Shown in pieces: positions 27,467 through 37,800 of a stretch of 64,000 bases of DNA. Numbering within the stretch: position 1 is the stretch's first letter; every line of letters starts with the position of its first letter. Position numbers and translations under genes: made by a program. The notes under the pieces were generated by a model. It saw nothing but the letters and a program-made list of their open reading frames with translations. It did no database searches and was not told where the DNA came from. This DNA comes from Aeromicrobium duanguangcaii (GTDB lineage Bacteria > Actinomycetota > Actinomycetes > Propionibacteriales > Nocardioidaceae), in assembly GCF_024508295.1 (NCBI RefSeq), contig NZ_CP101990.1, positions 2,294,001 to 2,358,000 on the forward strand. The letters run 5' to 3'.

Positions 27467-27510
27467 TTCTCGGGTACGCACCAGGGGCTGTTCTCGGGTA
27501 CGCACCAGGG
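27467..27510. repeat. two 20-bp direct repeats before the LuxR-type gene
   Basis: TTCTCGGGTACGCACCAGGG is present at 27467-27486 and again, identical, at 27491-27510, with a period of 24 bp. The second copy contains the AGGG that serves as ribosome site for ATG 27519. Confidence 0.9.
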
Positions 27511-27518
27511 CTGGCGCC

Positions 27519-30335
27519 ATGGGCGGAGCTACGGGACGGGGAACGAGCTTGAAGGACCTCTTCGGCGGAACTACGGGACGAGGGACGAGCTTGAAGGACC
27601 TCTTCGGCAGACGCGCGGAACGAGAGGCCATCGAGCGCCTGCTCGCGCGCGCACGGTCCGGGAAGAGCGGGACACTCGTCGTGCGAGGAGAGGCCGGGAT
27701 CGGCAAGACCGCTCTCCTGGAGTATGCCCGAGACACCGCCAGCCGATCCGGGTTCCGGGTCGAGACCTTGACCGGCGTGCCGTCCGAGACCCAGTTCGCC
27801 TTCGCGGGCCTGCACCAGCTGTGCGCCCGGCTGATGGACCGGGCCGATGCGCTGCCCGCCCCGCAGCGAGCCGCTCTCGGCGTGGTCTTCGGGCTCCGGG
27901 CCGGGCCGGCGCCGGACCGGTTCCTCGTGGGCTTGGCCATCCTCAGTCTCCTGGCCGAGGTGGCGGAGGAGGAAGGTCTGGTGTGTCTCGTCGACGACGC
28001 ACAGTGGCTCGACGAGGCCTCCTCCCAGGTCCTGACGTTCGCGGCCCGGCGACTGGGGGCCGAACGGCTGGTCCTGGTGTTCGCCGTGCGCGACTCCACC
28101 GAGGGCGACGCCCTCCCCTTCACCGGGATGCCCGAAGTTCGCCTCGGGCCCCTCGCCGAGCACGATGCACAGGCCCTGCTGACGGCAGCTGCCCCCGCCC
28201 TGCTCGATGAGGCCGTCCGTGACCGGATCGTGGCCGAGGCGCGCGGCAATCCGCTGGCACTGCTGGAGCTGCCCATGAGTGCGCCGCCAACCCGGTGGGC
28301 CGGTGGGTACGAGACGCCCGACCTGGCCGATGCCCCCAGCCGTGTCGAGGACAGCTTCCGGCGCCGTTCGAGCAACCTGCCGGCCGAGACCCAACTGCTG
28401 CTGCTGGTGGCCGCAGCCGAGCCGACCGGTGAGGTCGCTCTGCTGTGCCGCGCGACCGAGGCGTTGGGGATCGCCAGTGAGGCGTCCGCTCCCGCCGAGG
28501 CCGCAGGTCTGCTGGACATCGACACCCGCGTCCGGTTCCGCCATCCGTTGGTGCGCTCGGCGGTGTACCGGACCGCCCACGCCTCGGATCGCCGTCGCGC
28601 CCACCGCGCACTGGCCGAGGCGACCGATCCGCGTCTGGACCCGGACCGGCGGGCCTGGCACCAGGCGCAGGCCGTGCTGGGCGTCGACGAGAAGGCTGCA
28701 GCGGAGCTCGAGCACTCGGCCGAGCGGGCCCGCGCCCGGGGCGGCCTGGCTGCGGCCGCGGCGTTCCTCGAGCGCGCTACCGAGCTGACGCCGGATGAGG
28801 CCGAGCGGGCGCGGCGTGCCCTGGAGGCCGCGCACGCCAAGCACGAGGCGGGCGCGTACGACGTCGCTCTGGACCTGCTCAGGCTCGCGTCGGCCGGACC
28901 ACTGGACGCCCTGCAGGATGCCCGCGCCGAACAACTGCGGGCCCAGATCGAGTTCCACACCACCCGCGGGAGCGAGGTGCCGGGAATGTTGCTGGACGCC
29001 GCCGAGACGCTGGCACCCCTCGATCCCACTCTGTCGCGCGAGACCTACCTGTACGCGCTCACCGCGGCGATCCACGCCGGTTCACTCGCGCGAGGTCGCG
29101 GCCTGCCGGAGGCAGCCAAGGCCGCCGCCGAGGACGCGCCGGCCCAGTCGGGACCACCGGGCGCCGTCGACCTGCTCCTGGACGGGCTGTCCACGAGGTT
29201 CACCCAAGGATTCGAGGCGAGCGTCCCCAGCCTTCAAGGAGCCTTGCAGGCCTTGCGCAGCGACGACTCGCGAGACGACGTCGACGGCCGCTGGCTGTGG
29301 CTGGCCTGCCACGTCGCCGCGGTGCTGTGGGACGACCGGGCGCTCTATGACCTGGCCGATCGTGCAGTTCGCCTGGCGCGCGAGTCCGGCAGTCTGGCCA
29401 CGCTTCCCGGCGTGCTCAACTCGGTGGCGTCGGTACTCGTGCTCTTCGGCGAGCTCACGCGGGCCGCCGCGCTGGCCCAGGAGGAGAGCGCGATCACCCA
29501 GGCCATCGGGGTGCCCCCGCTGTCGAACGCCCGGCTCATGCTGGCGGCCTGGAGCGGTCGGCACCGCGAGGCCCTGGACCTGTACGCCACGATGGTCCAG
29601 GAGGCGACGGAGCGCGGCGAGGCCACCTCGATCGACCAGGCCCAGGCCACGATCGCGGCGATGCACAACGGCCTCGGCAACTACGAGGAAGCCCTCACCT
29701 TCGCGATCGGACCCTGCTCGTCCGAAGAGATGGCCTTGACCAGCCTGGCGCTGCCCGAGCTCATCGAAGCCGCGACCCGGTCCGGCGATCACGAGCGTGC
29801 GCGCGCCGCGTCGGACCTGCTCAGCAGGCGCACGCGCGCGAGCGGTGCCCCGTTCGGGCTCGGGCTGGCCGCCTGCGGACGAGCCCTGATCAGTACCGGC
29901 GCCGAAGCCGAGGAGCACTATCTCGAGGCGATCGAGTTGCTCGGCCGCACTCAGATGGCCGTGTTCCTCGCTCGCGCTCACCTGGTGTACGGCGAGTGGC
30001 TGCGCCGCGAAGGACGCCGCGAGGAGGCTCGCGAGCAGCTCCGTACGGCGCACGAGAAGCTGTCCGCCATGGGTACGGAGGCGTTCGCCGAGCGCGCCGC
30101 CCGCGAGCTGCGCGCGACCGGTGAGCACCCCCGCAGCCGGACCGCGCAGCCGACCGACGCGCTCACTGCCCAGGAGCTCCACATCTCGCGGCTCGTGGCC
30201 ACCGGCGCGACCTCGCGGGAGATCGGAGCCCAACTGTTCCTCAGCCCCCGCACGATCGAGGCCCACCTGCGCAACATCTTCCGCAAGCTCGGCATCACGT
30301 CGCGGCGCCAGCTCAAGGACTTCCAGCTGCAGTGA
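27519..30335 (+). CDS. large LuxR-family (LAL) ATPase transcriptional regulator
   Basis: The 938-aa regulator has an AAA-type ATPase domain at the N-terminus (Walker A GEAGIGKTALLEYA ~residue 55, Walker B LVCLVDDAQWLDEA), a long helical middle resembling TPR repeats (~350-850), and a C-terminal LuxR helix-turn-helix (LTAQELHISRLVATGATSRE, IGAQLFLSPRTIEAHLRNIF). Such LAL proteins respond to a ligand and often control nearby biosynthetic or catabolic operons. The N-terminus has a duplicated 14-residue block. The start may be ATG 27519 or one of two TTG codons in the tandem repeats. It is divergent from the ABC remnant, kinase and hydrolase genes, which are likely targets. Confidence 0.88.
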   Translation: MGGATGRGTSLKDLFGGTTGRGTSLKDLFGRRAEREAIERLLARARSGKSGTLVVRGEAGIGKTALLEYARDTASRSGFRVETLTGVPSETQFAFAGLHQLCARLMDRADALPAPQRAALGVVFGLRAGPAPDRFLVGLAILSLLAEVAEEEGLVCLVDDAQWLDEASSQVLTFAARRLGAERLVLVFAVRDSTEGDALPFTGMPEVRLGPLAEHDAQALLTAAAPALLDEAVRDRIVAEARGNPLALLELPMSAPPTRWAGGYETPDLADAPSRVEDSFRRRSSNLPAETQLLLLVAAAEPTGEVALLCRATEALGIASEASAPAEAAGLLDIDTRVRFRHPLVRSAVYRTAHASDRRRAHRALAEATDPRLDPDRRAWHQAQAVLGVDEKAAAELEHSAERARARGGLAAAAAFLERATELTPDEAERARRALEAAHAKHEAGAYDVALDLLRLASAGPLDALQDARAEQLRAQIEFHTTRGSEVPGMLLDAAETLAPLDPTLSRETYLYALTAAIHAGSLARGRGLPEAAKAAAEDAPAQSGPPGAVDLLLDGLSTRFTQGFEASVPSLQGALQALRSDDSRDDVDGRWLWLACHVAAVLWDDRALYDLADRAVRLARESGSLATLPGVLNSVASVLVLFGELTRAAALAQEESAITQAIGVPPLSNARLMLAAWSGRHREALDLYATMVQEATERGEATSIDQAQATIAAMHNGLGNYEEALTFAIGPCSSEEMALTSLALPELIEAATRSGDHERARAASDLLSRRTRASGAPFGLGLAACGRALISTGAEAEEHYLEAIELLGRTQMAVFLARAHLVYGEWLRREGRREEAREQLRTAHEKLSAMGTEAFAERAARELRATGEHPRSRTAQPTDALTAQELHISRLVATGATSREIGAQLFLSPRTIEAHLRNIFRKLGITSRRQLKDFQLQ
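27529..27612. repeat. 42-bp tandem duplication inside the start of the LuxR-type gene
   Basis: Units 27529-27570 and 27571-27612 match at 38 of 42 positions and keep the frame, so the protein carries the 14-residue block TGRGTSLKDLFG twice. Each unit also contains a GGGAACGAGC or GGGACGAGC element followed by TTG AAG GAC, so a possible ribosome site plus TTG start has been duplicated too. Confidence 0.9.
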
Positions 30336-30412
30336 CCGGGCGGGCGCCCGTGGGGACCCGCGCGCCGCGATCCGGGCGTAGCGTGTGGGTACGTCGACGA
30401 AGGGTCACCGCC

Positions 30413-31543
30413 ATGAGGATCGGAGTTCCCCAGGAGATCAAGAGCCACGAGTACCGAGTGGCGATCACCCCGCTGGGCGTGCGCGAGCTCACGAGCCGAG
30501 GGCACGAGGTGGTCGTCCAGGCCGGCGCCGGAGCCGGCTCCTCGATCAGTGACGACGCGTTCGTGGCTGCCGGCGCGGTCATCGTGCCCGACGCCGAGTC
30601 CGCCTGGGGCACCGATGGCGGCGTCGACCTGGTGCTGAAGGTCAAGGAGCCCGTGCCCGAGGAGTACCACCGCATCCGCGAGGGCCAGGCGCTCTTCACC
30701 TACCTGCATCTGGCTGCCGACCGGCTGTTGACCGAGGAGCTGCTCGCACGGCGGGTCACCGCCGTGGCCTACGAGACGGTCACAGGCGCCCGAGGCGGAC
30801 TTCCCCTGCTCTACCCCATGAGCGAGGTGGCGGGCTGCCTCGCGCCGCAGGTCGGGGCCCACTCACTGATGAAGGCCCAGGGCGGCCGAGGAGTCCTGCT
30901 CGGCGGGGTCGGTGGGGTCGCCAACGCGAAGGTCGTCATCATCGGGGCCGGGGTCTCGGGCCAGAACGCGGCGAACATCGCCCTGGGCATGGGCGCCGAC
31001 GTGACCTTGCTCGACACCGATCTGGACAAGCTGCGGATGAGCTTCTGGCGCTACGACAACCGCGTGCACGGGCTCGCCTCGTCGGAGCTGGCGATCGAGC
31101 AGCAGGTGCTCCAGGCCGACCTCGTCATCGGTGCGGTCCTCGTGCCCGGTGCTGCCGCCCCGAAGCTGGTCAGCAACGAGCTGGTCTCGCGCATGAAGCC
31201 CGGATCGGTCCTCGTCGACATCGCCATCGACCAGGGCGGCTGCTTCGAGGACTCACGCCCGACCACTCATGCCGATCCGACCTTCCACGTCCACGGCTCG
31301 ACGTTCTACTGCGTCGCCAACATGCCCGGAGCCGTCCCGAACACCTCGACCTACGCCCTGACCAACGCGACGCTGCCCTACGCGATCGCGCTGGCCGAGC
31401 ACGGCTGGGCCGACGCGATGCGCGCTGACGCCGGACTGGCCCAGGGCCTGAACACCCACGACGGCGAGCTGACCAACGCCCCGGTGGCGGCAGCCGTCGG
31501 GCTGACGTCGACGGACGTCGACACGGTCCTCGCGTCGGCGTGA
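30413..31543 (+). CDS. ald: alanine dehydrogenase
   Basis: The 376-aa enzyme converts L-alanine and NAD+ to pyruvate, ammonia and NADH. It starts MRIGVPQEIKSHEYRVAITP, has the catalytic Lys/His region LKVKEPVPEEYHRI and TYLHLAAD, and the NAD site LGGVGGVANAKVVIIGAGVSG. The length matches the family (about 371). ATG 30413 has GAAGGG eight bases upstream. It lies 77 bp after the LAL regulator on the same strand but has no visible tie to it. Confidence 0.94.
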   Translation: MRIGVPQEIKSHEYRVAITPLGVRELTSRGHEVVVQAGAGAGSSISDDAFVAAGAVIVPDAESAWGTDGGVDLVLKVKEPVPEEYHRIREGQALFTYLHLAADRLLTEELLARRVTAVAYETVTGARGGLPLLYPMSEVAGCLAPQVGAHSLMKAQGGRGVLLGGVGGVANAKVVIIGAGVSGQNAANIALGMGADVTLLDTDLDKLRMSFWRYDNRVHGLASSELAIEQQVLQADLVIGAVLVPGAAAPKLVSNELVSRMKPGSVLVDIAIDQGGCFEDSRPTTHADPTFHVHGSTFYCVANMPGAVPNTSTYALTNATLPYAIALAEHGWADAMRADAGLAQGLNTHDGELTNAPVAAAVGLTSTDVDTVLASA

Positions 31544-31547
31544 GCCG

Positions 31548-32039
31548 TCAGCGCAGCGCAGCCTCGGTCAGCTGATCGGCTGCCTTCTCGAAGAGGTCCT
31601 GCATCTCGCCCTCCGGGTAGGCGGCCGCCCACTCGGCTGCGGCGAGCGCGCCGCCCAACAGCACGGACGGGTCGAGCTCCTGGCGCGGATCCGGGAGCGG
31701 TCCGGGCTTCGGGCGCGGCCACCGACGCGGCCAGCCGGTGCCGCACCAGTCCTCGATGTCCTCCATGAAGGCCTGCTGGGCTCCTTCGCCTCGCCCGCTG
31801 ACGATGATGATGCCGCGCGCCATCGCGTCGAGCAGGAGCCGTCCTGCGTCGGCCGGCGGGAGGGGCTGCGGGTTGAGGGAGACTCGGCCGAGGCGAGCGT
31901 CGAGGAGGCCCTGGGGGCCTCCGCCGACGACCTCCAGGACGCGGTCGTCGATCGTGGCCAGGAAGTCGAGGCGTTCCGAGCCCGACAGGGTGACGCGACC
32001 GCGGGCGAGCGCCCGGATGAGGTCTGATGCAGTGGCCAT
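31548..32039 (-). CDS. 163-aa protein with NPQPLPP motif, unknown function
   Basis: ATG 32039 follows GGAGG six bases upstream. The protein starts MATASDLIRALARGRVTLSG and has, around residue 55, the motif VSLNPQPLPP, a short block I recall from scattered bacterial proteins of unknown function. A helical end (GGALAAAEWAAAYPEGEM) follows. No signal peptide or membrane helix. It is convergent with the alanine dehydrogenase gene by only 4 bp and lies downstream of a methyltransferase remnant. No biochemical role can be proposed. Confidence 0.7.
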   Translation of the reverse strand: MATASDLIRALARGRVTLSGSERLDFLATIDDRVLEVVGGGPQGLLDARLGRVSLNPQPLPPADAGRLLLDAMARGIIIVSGRGEGAQQAFMEDIEDWCGTGWPRRWPRPKPGPLPDPRQELDPSVLLGGALAAAEWAAAYPEGEMQDLFEKAADQLTEAALR

Positions 32040-32118
32040 GGTGTTCCTCCTGGGTGCGAGGCGGACCGATGGGCCCGTCACCAGCGAAGAGGGCCCCGTG
32101 CTGCACCCGGATACACGC

Positions 32119-32412
32119 TCAGACGCCCCACATCGCGGACACGTGCCGCGCATCGGTGCCGCAGCACCCGCCGAGCACCTCGAGGCTCGCGAAGGCGTCC
32201 ACCGCGTCGATCGCCTCGCTGAGCGTCGTGCCGTCCGGCAGGCGGCCGTCGGTCTCGACCGTGAAGCCGACCCCGACGCCCAGACCCACGTCGGCAGCGG
32301 CGCGAACGACACCGACCGCCGCGGCATCCGGATCGATCGGCCCCGACGTGGCGTAGCCGTCGCCGCGCGGTCCCAGCATGCCGCTGACCTCGGAGCCTGC
32401 GCGGACGTTCAG
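32119..32412 (-). pseudogene. remnant of a homocysteine S-methyltransferase with two internal deletions
   Basis: In one frame the minus strand keeps three landmark blocks of the homocysteine S-methyltransferase family, in correct order but far too close together: [10 protein letters not shown], then [20 protein letters not shown], then [13 protein letters not shown] with the zinc-binding Cys pair. A full enzyme is about 300 residues; fewer than 100 remain. The N-terminal barrel part and the NCAHP region are gone. The frame is still open, so the deletions are in phase. It overlaps the end of the LRR gene by 4 bp. Confidence 0.65.
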
Positions 32413-34274
32413 TCGCTGCGGGTCCGACCGCGTCGGACGACCGCAAGGCCCATGACCGTGAGCAACAGGCCGAAGGCGAGCATGCTTGCGGTGACGTCCA
32501 TACCGGTGCTGGGCAGAACCCCGTCACCATGGCTGACGTCCGCTGCGGGGCGTGCTTCCTTCGGATCGACCTCCGGCGTCGTGACGACCGGCGTCGTGAC
32601 GACCGGCGTCGTGACCTCCGGCGTTGTGACGACCGGCGTTGTGACGGCCGCTGCCCCGACGGTGAGGGTCAGGTCGAGGGTGGCGTCGGGACCGTGTCCA
32701 TTGCTGGCGGTCAGAGTGACCTGCGTGGTGCCGGCGACGGTCGGCGTCCCGGCGATGTCACCGGTGTCCGGGTCGATGGCCAGACCGTCGGGCAGGTTGT
32801 CGGCGGTGACGGTCGGCGCAGGGCTGCCATCGAGGGTGTCGGGCGACCAGGTGCCTTTCTCGCCGGCCACGAAGGAGGCCGTGGTCCGACCGGTGAGCGT
32901 GGGGGCCGTCAGTGCGGACCAACCGGCGTAGACGGTGGTGTCTTCCGTGACCGGTGCGGTGAAGTCGTGCTCGACGGTCAGGTCGACGTCGTCGAACCAG
33001 CCGGTGAAGGCCCAGTCGCCGTCCGTCGGGTCGGCGGGCGCGTGGATGGTGGTGTTGCAGATCGGTGTGGCGTCCGCGATGGGGGTGCCGTGCCCGCCGA
33101 GGTCGTACGTGACGGTCCGGGTACGCGCTGTGGTGTATCCGTTCCAGAGGGCGTCGAACTGGCTCGCATACTGGCACTGCGGGACGATGGTGGCGCCGCC
33201 GCTGCCGAAGGAACCGCGGTTGTCACGCGGGGAGACGATCGGGCCGGTGCCTTCGACGTTGACGATCAGCGTGGGGTTGGTGGAAGCGTAGAAAGCATCC
33301 GGCCCGATGTACTGAACGGTGCTGGGGATGTTCAGGGTCTGGAACGGGTTGCCTTCGAACGACCACTCCCCGATGTGGGTGATGTTGGCCGGGAACGTCA
33401 CCGAGGTGAGCAGGTTGGCGTGGAATGCCATGGAGTCGATGCTGGTGAGCCCGGTCGAGAGGGTCAGGTCGGTGATCCGGTTGTACCCGAACGAGTTGAA
33501 TCCGACCCCGGTGACCGAATTGGGCAGGACCAGGCTGGTGAGCAGGTTGCCGTAAAATGCGGACTCGCCGACGTACGTGACGGTCTCGGGGAGGTCGATC
33601 GACGTGAGTCGGTTGCCCTTGAAGGCGTTGAACGCGAGGGTGCGGAGCTGGTTGGGCAGCACGACCGACGTCAGGCCCGCGTTTTCGAAGGCCTCCCTCG
33701 CGATGGCGGTCACGGGGTACGTCTGGCCGCCGGACACGATGGTGTCCGGAATGGTGATGCTGCTGGCGCGGGCGCCCGCGAAGCCGAAGATGGTCGCCGT
33801 CCCGGTCGACCCGTCGACGGACCACCTGAAGTCGTTCTGATCAGCGTCCACTGCCGAGATGGCTGCCCGGGCCGCCGTGGTCGTTGCGCGCGTGAACGCC
33901 TCGCGCGGAGCCGATCGCTTGTCGGCCGCAGGAGCAGGACCGGATGGCTCGGCCTCGGTGGGGACGGGCGTGGTGTCGGCCGGCAGGTCGGCCGCCGGGA
34001 CAGGAGCGGACCGCTGGGCCTGGGGCTCGACTGTCACCACGTCGCCGGACACGGGCACCGGCTCGGACCCGGTCGGGGCGGTGGGAGTCGGGACCGCTTC
34101 GGGGTCCGGACACGTGACGGTGCTCGACGGGACGCAGTCCGCTGCGATGGCGGCGTACGCGGTCCCTGCGCTGGTCAGTGTCAGCGCGAGCGCGGTGACC
34201 GTGCCGACTCCGATGCGAGTCCAGACGGTGTGCCGTGTCTGTGACCGTACGTGGCTGCTGGGGGCCGAGGGCAT
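32409..34274 (-). CDS. LPXTG-anchored surface protein with BspA-type leucine-rich repeats
   Basis: The 621-aa precursor has a signal peptide ([22 protein letters not shown]), a Pro/Thr-rich linker, then ~residues 140-340 with five or more ~23-residue BspA/LRR_5 repeats ([20 protein letters not shown] and kin). A Listeria-Bacteroides/InlB-B-type unit ([15 protein letters not shown]) and a putative-Ig unit ([20 protein letters not shown]) follow. [11 protein letters not shown] stalk leads to the sorting signal LPSTG, a hydrophobic stretch and an RRGRTR tail. Sortase would attach it to peptidoglycan; no sortase gene is in the window. Likely adhesion or surface display. Confidence 0.9.
   Translation of the reverse strand: MPSAPSSHVRSQTRHTVWTRIGVGTVTALALTLTSAGTAYAAIAADCVPSSTVTCPDPEAVPTPTAPTGSEPVPVSGDVVTVEPQAQRSAPVPAADLPADTTPVPTEAEPSGPAPAADKRSAPREAFTRATTTAARAAISAVDADQNDFRWSVDGSTGTATIFGFAGARASSITIPDTIVSGGQTYPVTAIAREAFENAGLTSVVLPNQLRTLAFNAFKGNRLTSIDLPETVTYVGESAFYGNLLTSLVLPNSVTGVGFNSFGYNRITDLTLSTGLTSIDSMAFHANLLTSVTFPANITHIGEWSFEGNPFQTLNIPSTVQYIGPDAFYASTNPTLIVNVEGTGPIVSPRDNRGSFGSGGATIVPQCQYASQFDALWNGYTTARTRTVTYDLGGHGTPIADATPICNTTIHAPADPTDGDWAFTGWFDDVDLTVEHDFTAPVTEDTTVYAGWSALTAPTLTGRTTASFVAGEKGTWSPDTLDGSPAPTVTADNLPDGLAIDPDTGDIAGTPTVAGTTQVTLTASNGHGPDATLDLTLTVGAAAVTTPVVTTPEVTTPVVTTPVVTTPEVDPKEARPAADVSHGDGVLPSTGMDVTASMLAFGLLLTVMGLAVVRRGRTRSD
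32569..32643. repeat. five 15-bp tandem repeats in the stalk of the surface protein
   Basis: Five units like ACGACCGGCGTCGTG (variants with CTCC and TTGTG) run head to tail in frame and encode the [10 protein letters not shown] stalk before the LPXTG signal. Such an array can change copy number by slippage and so lengthen or shorten the stalk. Confidence 0.85.
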
Positions 34275-34655
34275 CGGATACTCGCTTCTGTTGGTGGACC
34301 TTCACGGTGCGCCTGGGCGGCAGGGTGAAGTGCGCGCCTCGGGTCACGTTTGCTGCCGGTGGCGACCCGGCTCGATCAGGGCGACGCGCATTCGACGCGA
34401 GCACGCATGAAAGTTCCTGGCAACCACCACATCGCTGGGTGAGTTCCTTGGCCAGGCGACTACCCCGACGGCTGTCCCTCGTGTGCGGATGGCAGCTTCT
34501 GCGTGACGCTCCATGGGCTGCCGTGCTCCGCCCGCGGCAACGTTACCGAGCGTGCCGTGCACGCGCCGGGTTTTGGGGAATCGACCCAGCCGGGCTCACG
34601 CATCGCCAGGTGCGAACCCGCGAGACGGTGGTCTCGCTGCCGCAGCGGGGACGGC
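34275..34655. other. 381-bp non-coding stretch upstream of the surface-protein gene
   Basis: This gap between the surface-protein start and the tRNA terminator must contain the surface-protein promoter. I see no credible gene in either strand and no clear -35/-10 pair or palindrome. The short open frames have no ribosome sites. Confidence 0.5.
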
Positions 34656-34656
34656 A

Positions 34657-34690
34657 AAAGGCCCGGAATCCTCAAGGATTCCGGGCCTTT
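34657..34690 (-). terminator. intrinsic terminator of the initiator tRNA gene
   Basis: A perfect 15-bp stem (AAAGGCCCGGAATCC / GGATTCCGGGCCTTT) with a 4-nt loop lies just past the tRNA 3' end on the minus strand and is followed there by TTTT. A textbook rho-independent terminator. Confidence 0.9.
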
Positions 34691-34694
34691 CTCT

Positions 34695-34771
34695 TGGTAG
34701 CGGGGGCAGGATTTGAACCTGCGACCTCTGGGTTATGAGCCCAGCGAGCTACCGAACTGCTCCACCCCGCG
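34695..34771 (-). tRNA. initiator tRNA-fMet (CAU)
   Basis: A 77-nt cloverleaf with encoded CCA. The 5' end CGCGGGGTGGAGCAG is the classic initiator start. The anticodon is CAT in a stem with three consecutive G-C pairs (GGGCTCATAACCC), and position 1 (C) does not pair with position 72 (T). These features distinguish the initiator from elongator Met tRNAs. TTCAAAT forms the T loop. It appears to be a single-gene unit ending at the adjacent hairpin. Confidence 0.96.
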
Positions 34772-34842
34772 TTGCGTTGACAACATTACCGGAGGGGGTG
34801 GGACGATCCCAAATCGGGGTGCCCCACCCCCTCGTCACGGCC

Positions 34843-37800
34843 TCAGATCAGGTCGTCGGTGAGGTGGTTCGGCGTGCCGAACCGGTGCGCCGTGATGCTG
34901 ACCGCCTGCTCGTGGACGAACGGCAGCAGCTCGACCTGACCGGCCTCGGTCGGGCGGTGCGCCCAGATGGCGAGGTCCGGCTTGCCGCCCGTCTGCTGGG
35001 CCACCGTCGAGCGACTGCCGCCGACCAGACGCACGCGCCCGTCGGTCAGGCACGACGCCACCGCGGCCCACGTCGCATCGTCCTCGACCATCACGGAGAC
35101 ACCGAACGCACGCAGGGTGGCCCGGACCGCGTCGGGCACCTCGAACGCCGAGGAGACCTGAAGCGGCGCCCCCGACGTCAGGCCCGCACCGATGACGCGC
35201 AGGCCCTCGGACAGGGTGGCGTCGGCCGCCAGGCGGATGTGCACCCGGGTCGGGACGTACCGCAGGATGTTGCGCTCGGCGAAGATCGCCGAGACGTCGC
35301 GCGCCGTGCCGAACTCCTCGCGCCACGCGGCGGCGTCGCTACGGAACGACCGCTCGAGGAAGCCCACCTCGTCGGTCGGGACGTGCGCCTCGCGCGCCGC
35401 CTGCAGCAGTCGCTCGGCGCGCGGGTCGATGCTGGCGTCCGCGGTCGACCGCGCGGGCGCCCACTCGCCCAGACCGAACAGGTAGTGCGGGCCGCCGGCC
35501 TTCGTTCCGGCGCCGATCGCCGACTTCTTCCAGCCGCCGAACGGCTGCCGACGCACGATGGCGCCGGTGGTGCCGCGGTTCACGTAGAGGTTGCCCGCCT
35601 GGACCCCGTCGAGCCACACGGCGATCTCCGCCGAGTCGAGTGCGTGAAGACCCGCGGTCAGGCCGTAGTCGACCTGGTTCTGGATCTCGAGCGCCTCCTC
35701 GAGCGTCTCGGCGGTCATGATGCCCATCACCGGACCGAAGTACTCGGTCAGGTGCGTCGTCGAGCCGCGCTTCACGCCCGTGCGGATGCCGGGGGACCAG
35801 AGCTGCCCCGCCTCGTCCAGCTGCCGCGGCTTCACGAGCCACGACTCCCCCGCGTCGAGCGTCGTCAGTCCCCGCAGCAGCTTGCCGGAGGCCGGCTCGA
35901 TCAGCGGGCCCATCTGCGTCTGCGGGTCCGACGGCCAGCCCACGGTCAGAGACGTCACGGCGTCGACCAGCTGCTCACGGAACCGCTTCGACGTGGCGAC
36001 GGAGCCGACCAGGATCACCAGCGACGACGCCGAGCACTTCTGGCCCGCGTGACCGAAGCCCGAGGCCGCGATGTCCTTGGCGGCCAGGTCGAAGTCCGCC
36101 GAGGGCGTGACGACGATGGCGTTCTTGCCACTCGTCTCGGCCAGCAGCGGCAGATCGGGACGGAAGCTGCGGAACAGCTCGGCCGTCTCGTACGCGCCGG
36201 TCAGGATCAACCGGTCGACGCGGGGGTCCGAGACGAGCCGCCGGCCGAGGTCGGACTCCTCCACGTGGACCAGCCGCAGCACCTCGCGCGGGACACCGGC
36301 CTCCCACAGCGCCTCGACCATGACCGACCCGCAGCGCGCGGCCTGCGGCGCCGGCTTGATCACGACGGCGGAGCCCGCAGCGAGGGCTGCCAGCGTCGAG
36401 CCCGCGGGGATGGCGACCGGGAAGTTCCACGGCGGCGTCACGACGGTGAGGCGCGAGGGCACGAACGTGGCGCCGTCGACGTCGTCGAGACCACGGGCGA
36501 GGTGGGCGTAGTAGCGGGCGAAGTCGATCGCCTCGGACACCTCCGGATCGCCCTGGTCGAGGGGCTTGCCCGCCTCGGACGCCATGACCTCCAGCAGGTC
36601 GGCACGGCGCTCCTCCAGGCGCAGGGCGGCGCGCTCGAGGATCTCGGCGCGCTCGGCCGCGGGGCGGCGGCCCCAGGCCTCACCCGCGACGACCGCCGAG
36701 GCGACGACCGACTCCAGCGTGTCGGCATCGGTCAGGGTGTGCTCCTTGACGAGGTCCTCGCCGAGGGCCGAGCCTGCCACCCGCGCCAGGATCCGGCGAC
36801 CCCACGCGCGGTTGGCCGGCAGCGACGGATCGGTGTCCGGCGTGTTCTCGAACGGCGCGCCGGCCGGCGGCTCCTGCACGGGCGCCGAGCGGTCCTGCGT
36901 CCGGTTCGGCGCGGGCACGGAGTCGTCGAGCGCGGCCAGCGACGCGAGGAAGCGGTTCTTCTCACGCTCGAACAGGTCATGGTTCTCGTTCAACTCGAAC
37001 ACGGCCGACATGAAGTTGTCGTGGCTCGCGCCCTCCTCCAGGCGCCGGATCAGGTACGCGATCGCGACGTCGAAGTCCTTCGGGTGCACGACCGGCGTGT
37101 ACAGCAGCAGCCCGCCGACGTCGCGGCGCACGACCTCGGCCTGGCTCTGGGCCATGCCCAGCAGCATCTCGATCTCGACGCCGTCACGGACGCCCCGCTG
37201 ACCGGCCAGCAGCCACGCGTGTGCCAGGTCGAAGAGGTTGTGGCCGGCCACGCCGATGCGCACGTTCTCGATCCGCTCGGGGTGCATCGCGTAGTCCAGG
37301 ACCCGCTTGTAGTTCGTGTCCGACTCCTGCTTGCTGGACCACGTCGCCAGCGGCCAGCCGTGCACCGCGGCGTCGACGCGCTCCATCGGCAGGTTGGCGC
37401 CCTTCACGACGCGCACCTTGATGCCCGCTCCCCCACGCGCCCGGCGCGCGGCCGACCACTCCTGCAGGTGGATCATGGCGCGCATCGAGTCGGGCAGGTA
37501 CGCCTGCAGGACGATGCCCGCCTCGAGGTGCTCCAGCCCCGGCGTGTCGAGGATCTTGGTGAAGACCGCGATCGTCAGGTCGAGGTCGTGGTACTCCTCC
37601 ATGTCCAGGTTGATGAACTTCGGCGAGGGCGCCTCGGCGGCCTGGCGGTACAGCGGCATGAGGTTCTCGGCGACGTGCTCGACGGCCTCGTCGAACGCCC
37701 ACGGCGAGTGCGGCGGCACCGTCGCGGAGACCTTGATCGAGACGTAGTCGACGTCCGCCCGGGCCAGCAGGTCGTGGGTGCCCTTCAGACGTCGAGCGGC

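Noticed and set aside
32569..32643. CRISPR-like array
   Set aside because: The 15-bp units are contiguous and encode the VTTPV stalk; there are no spacers.
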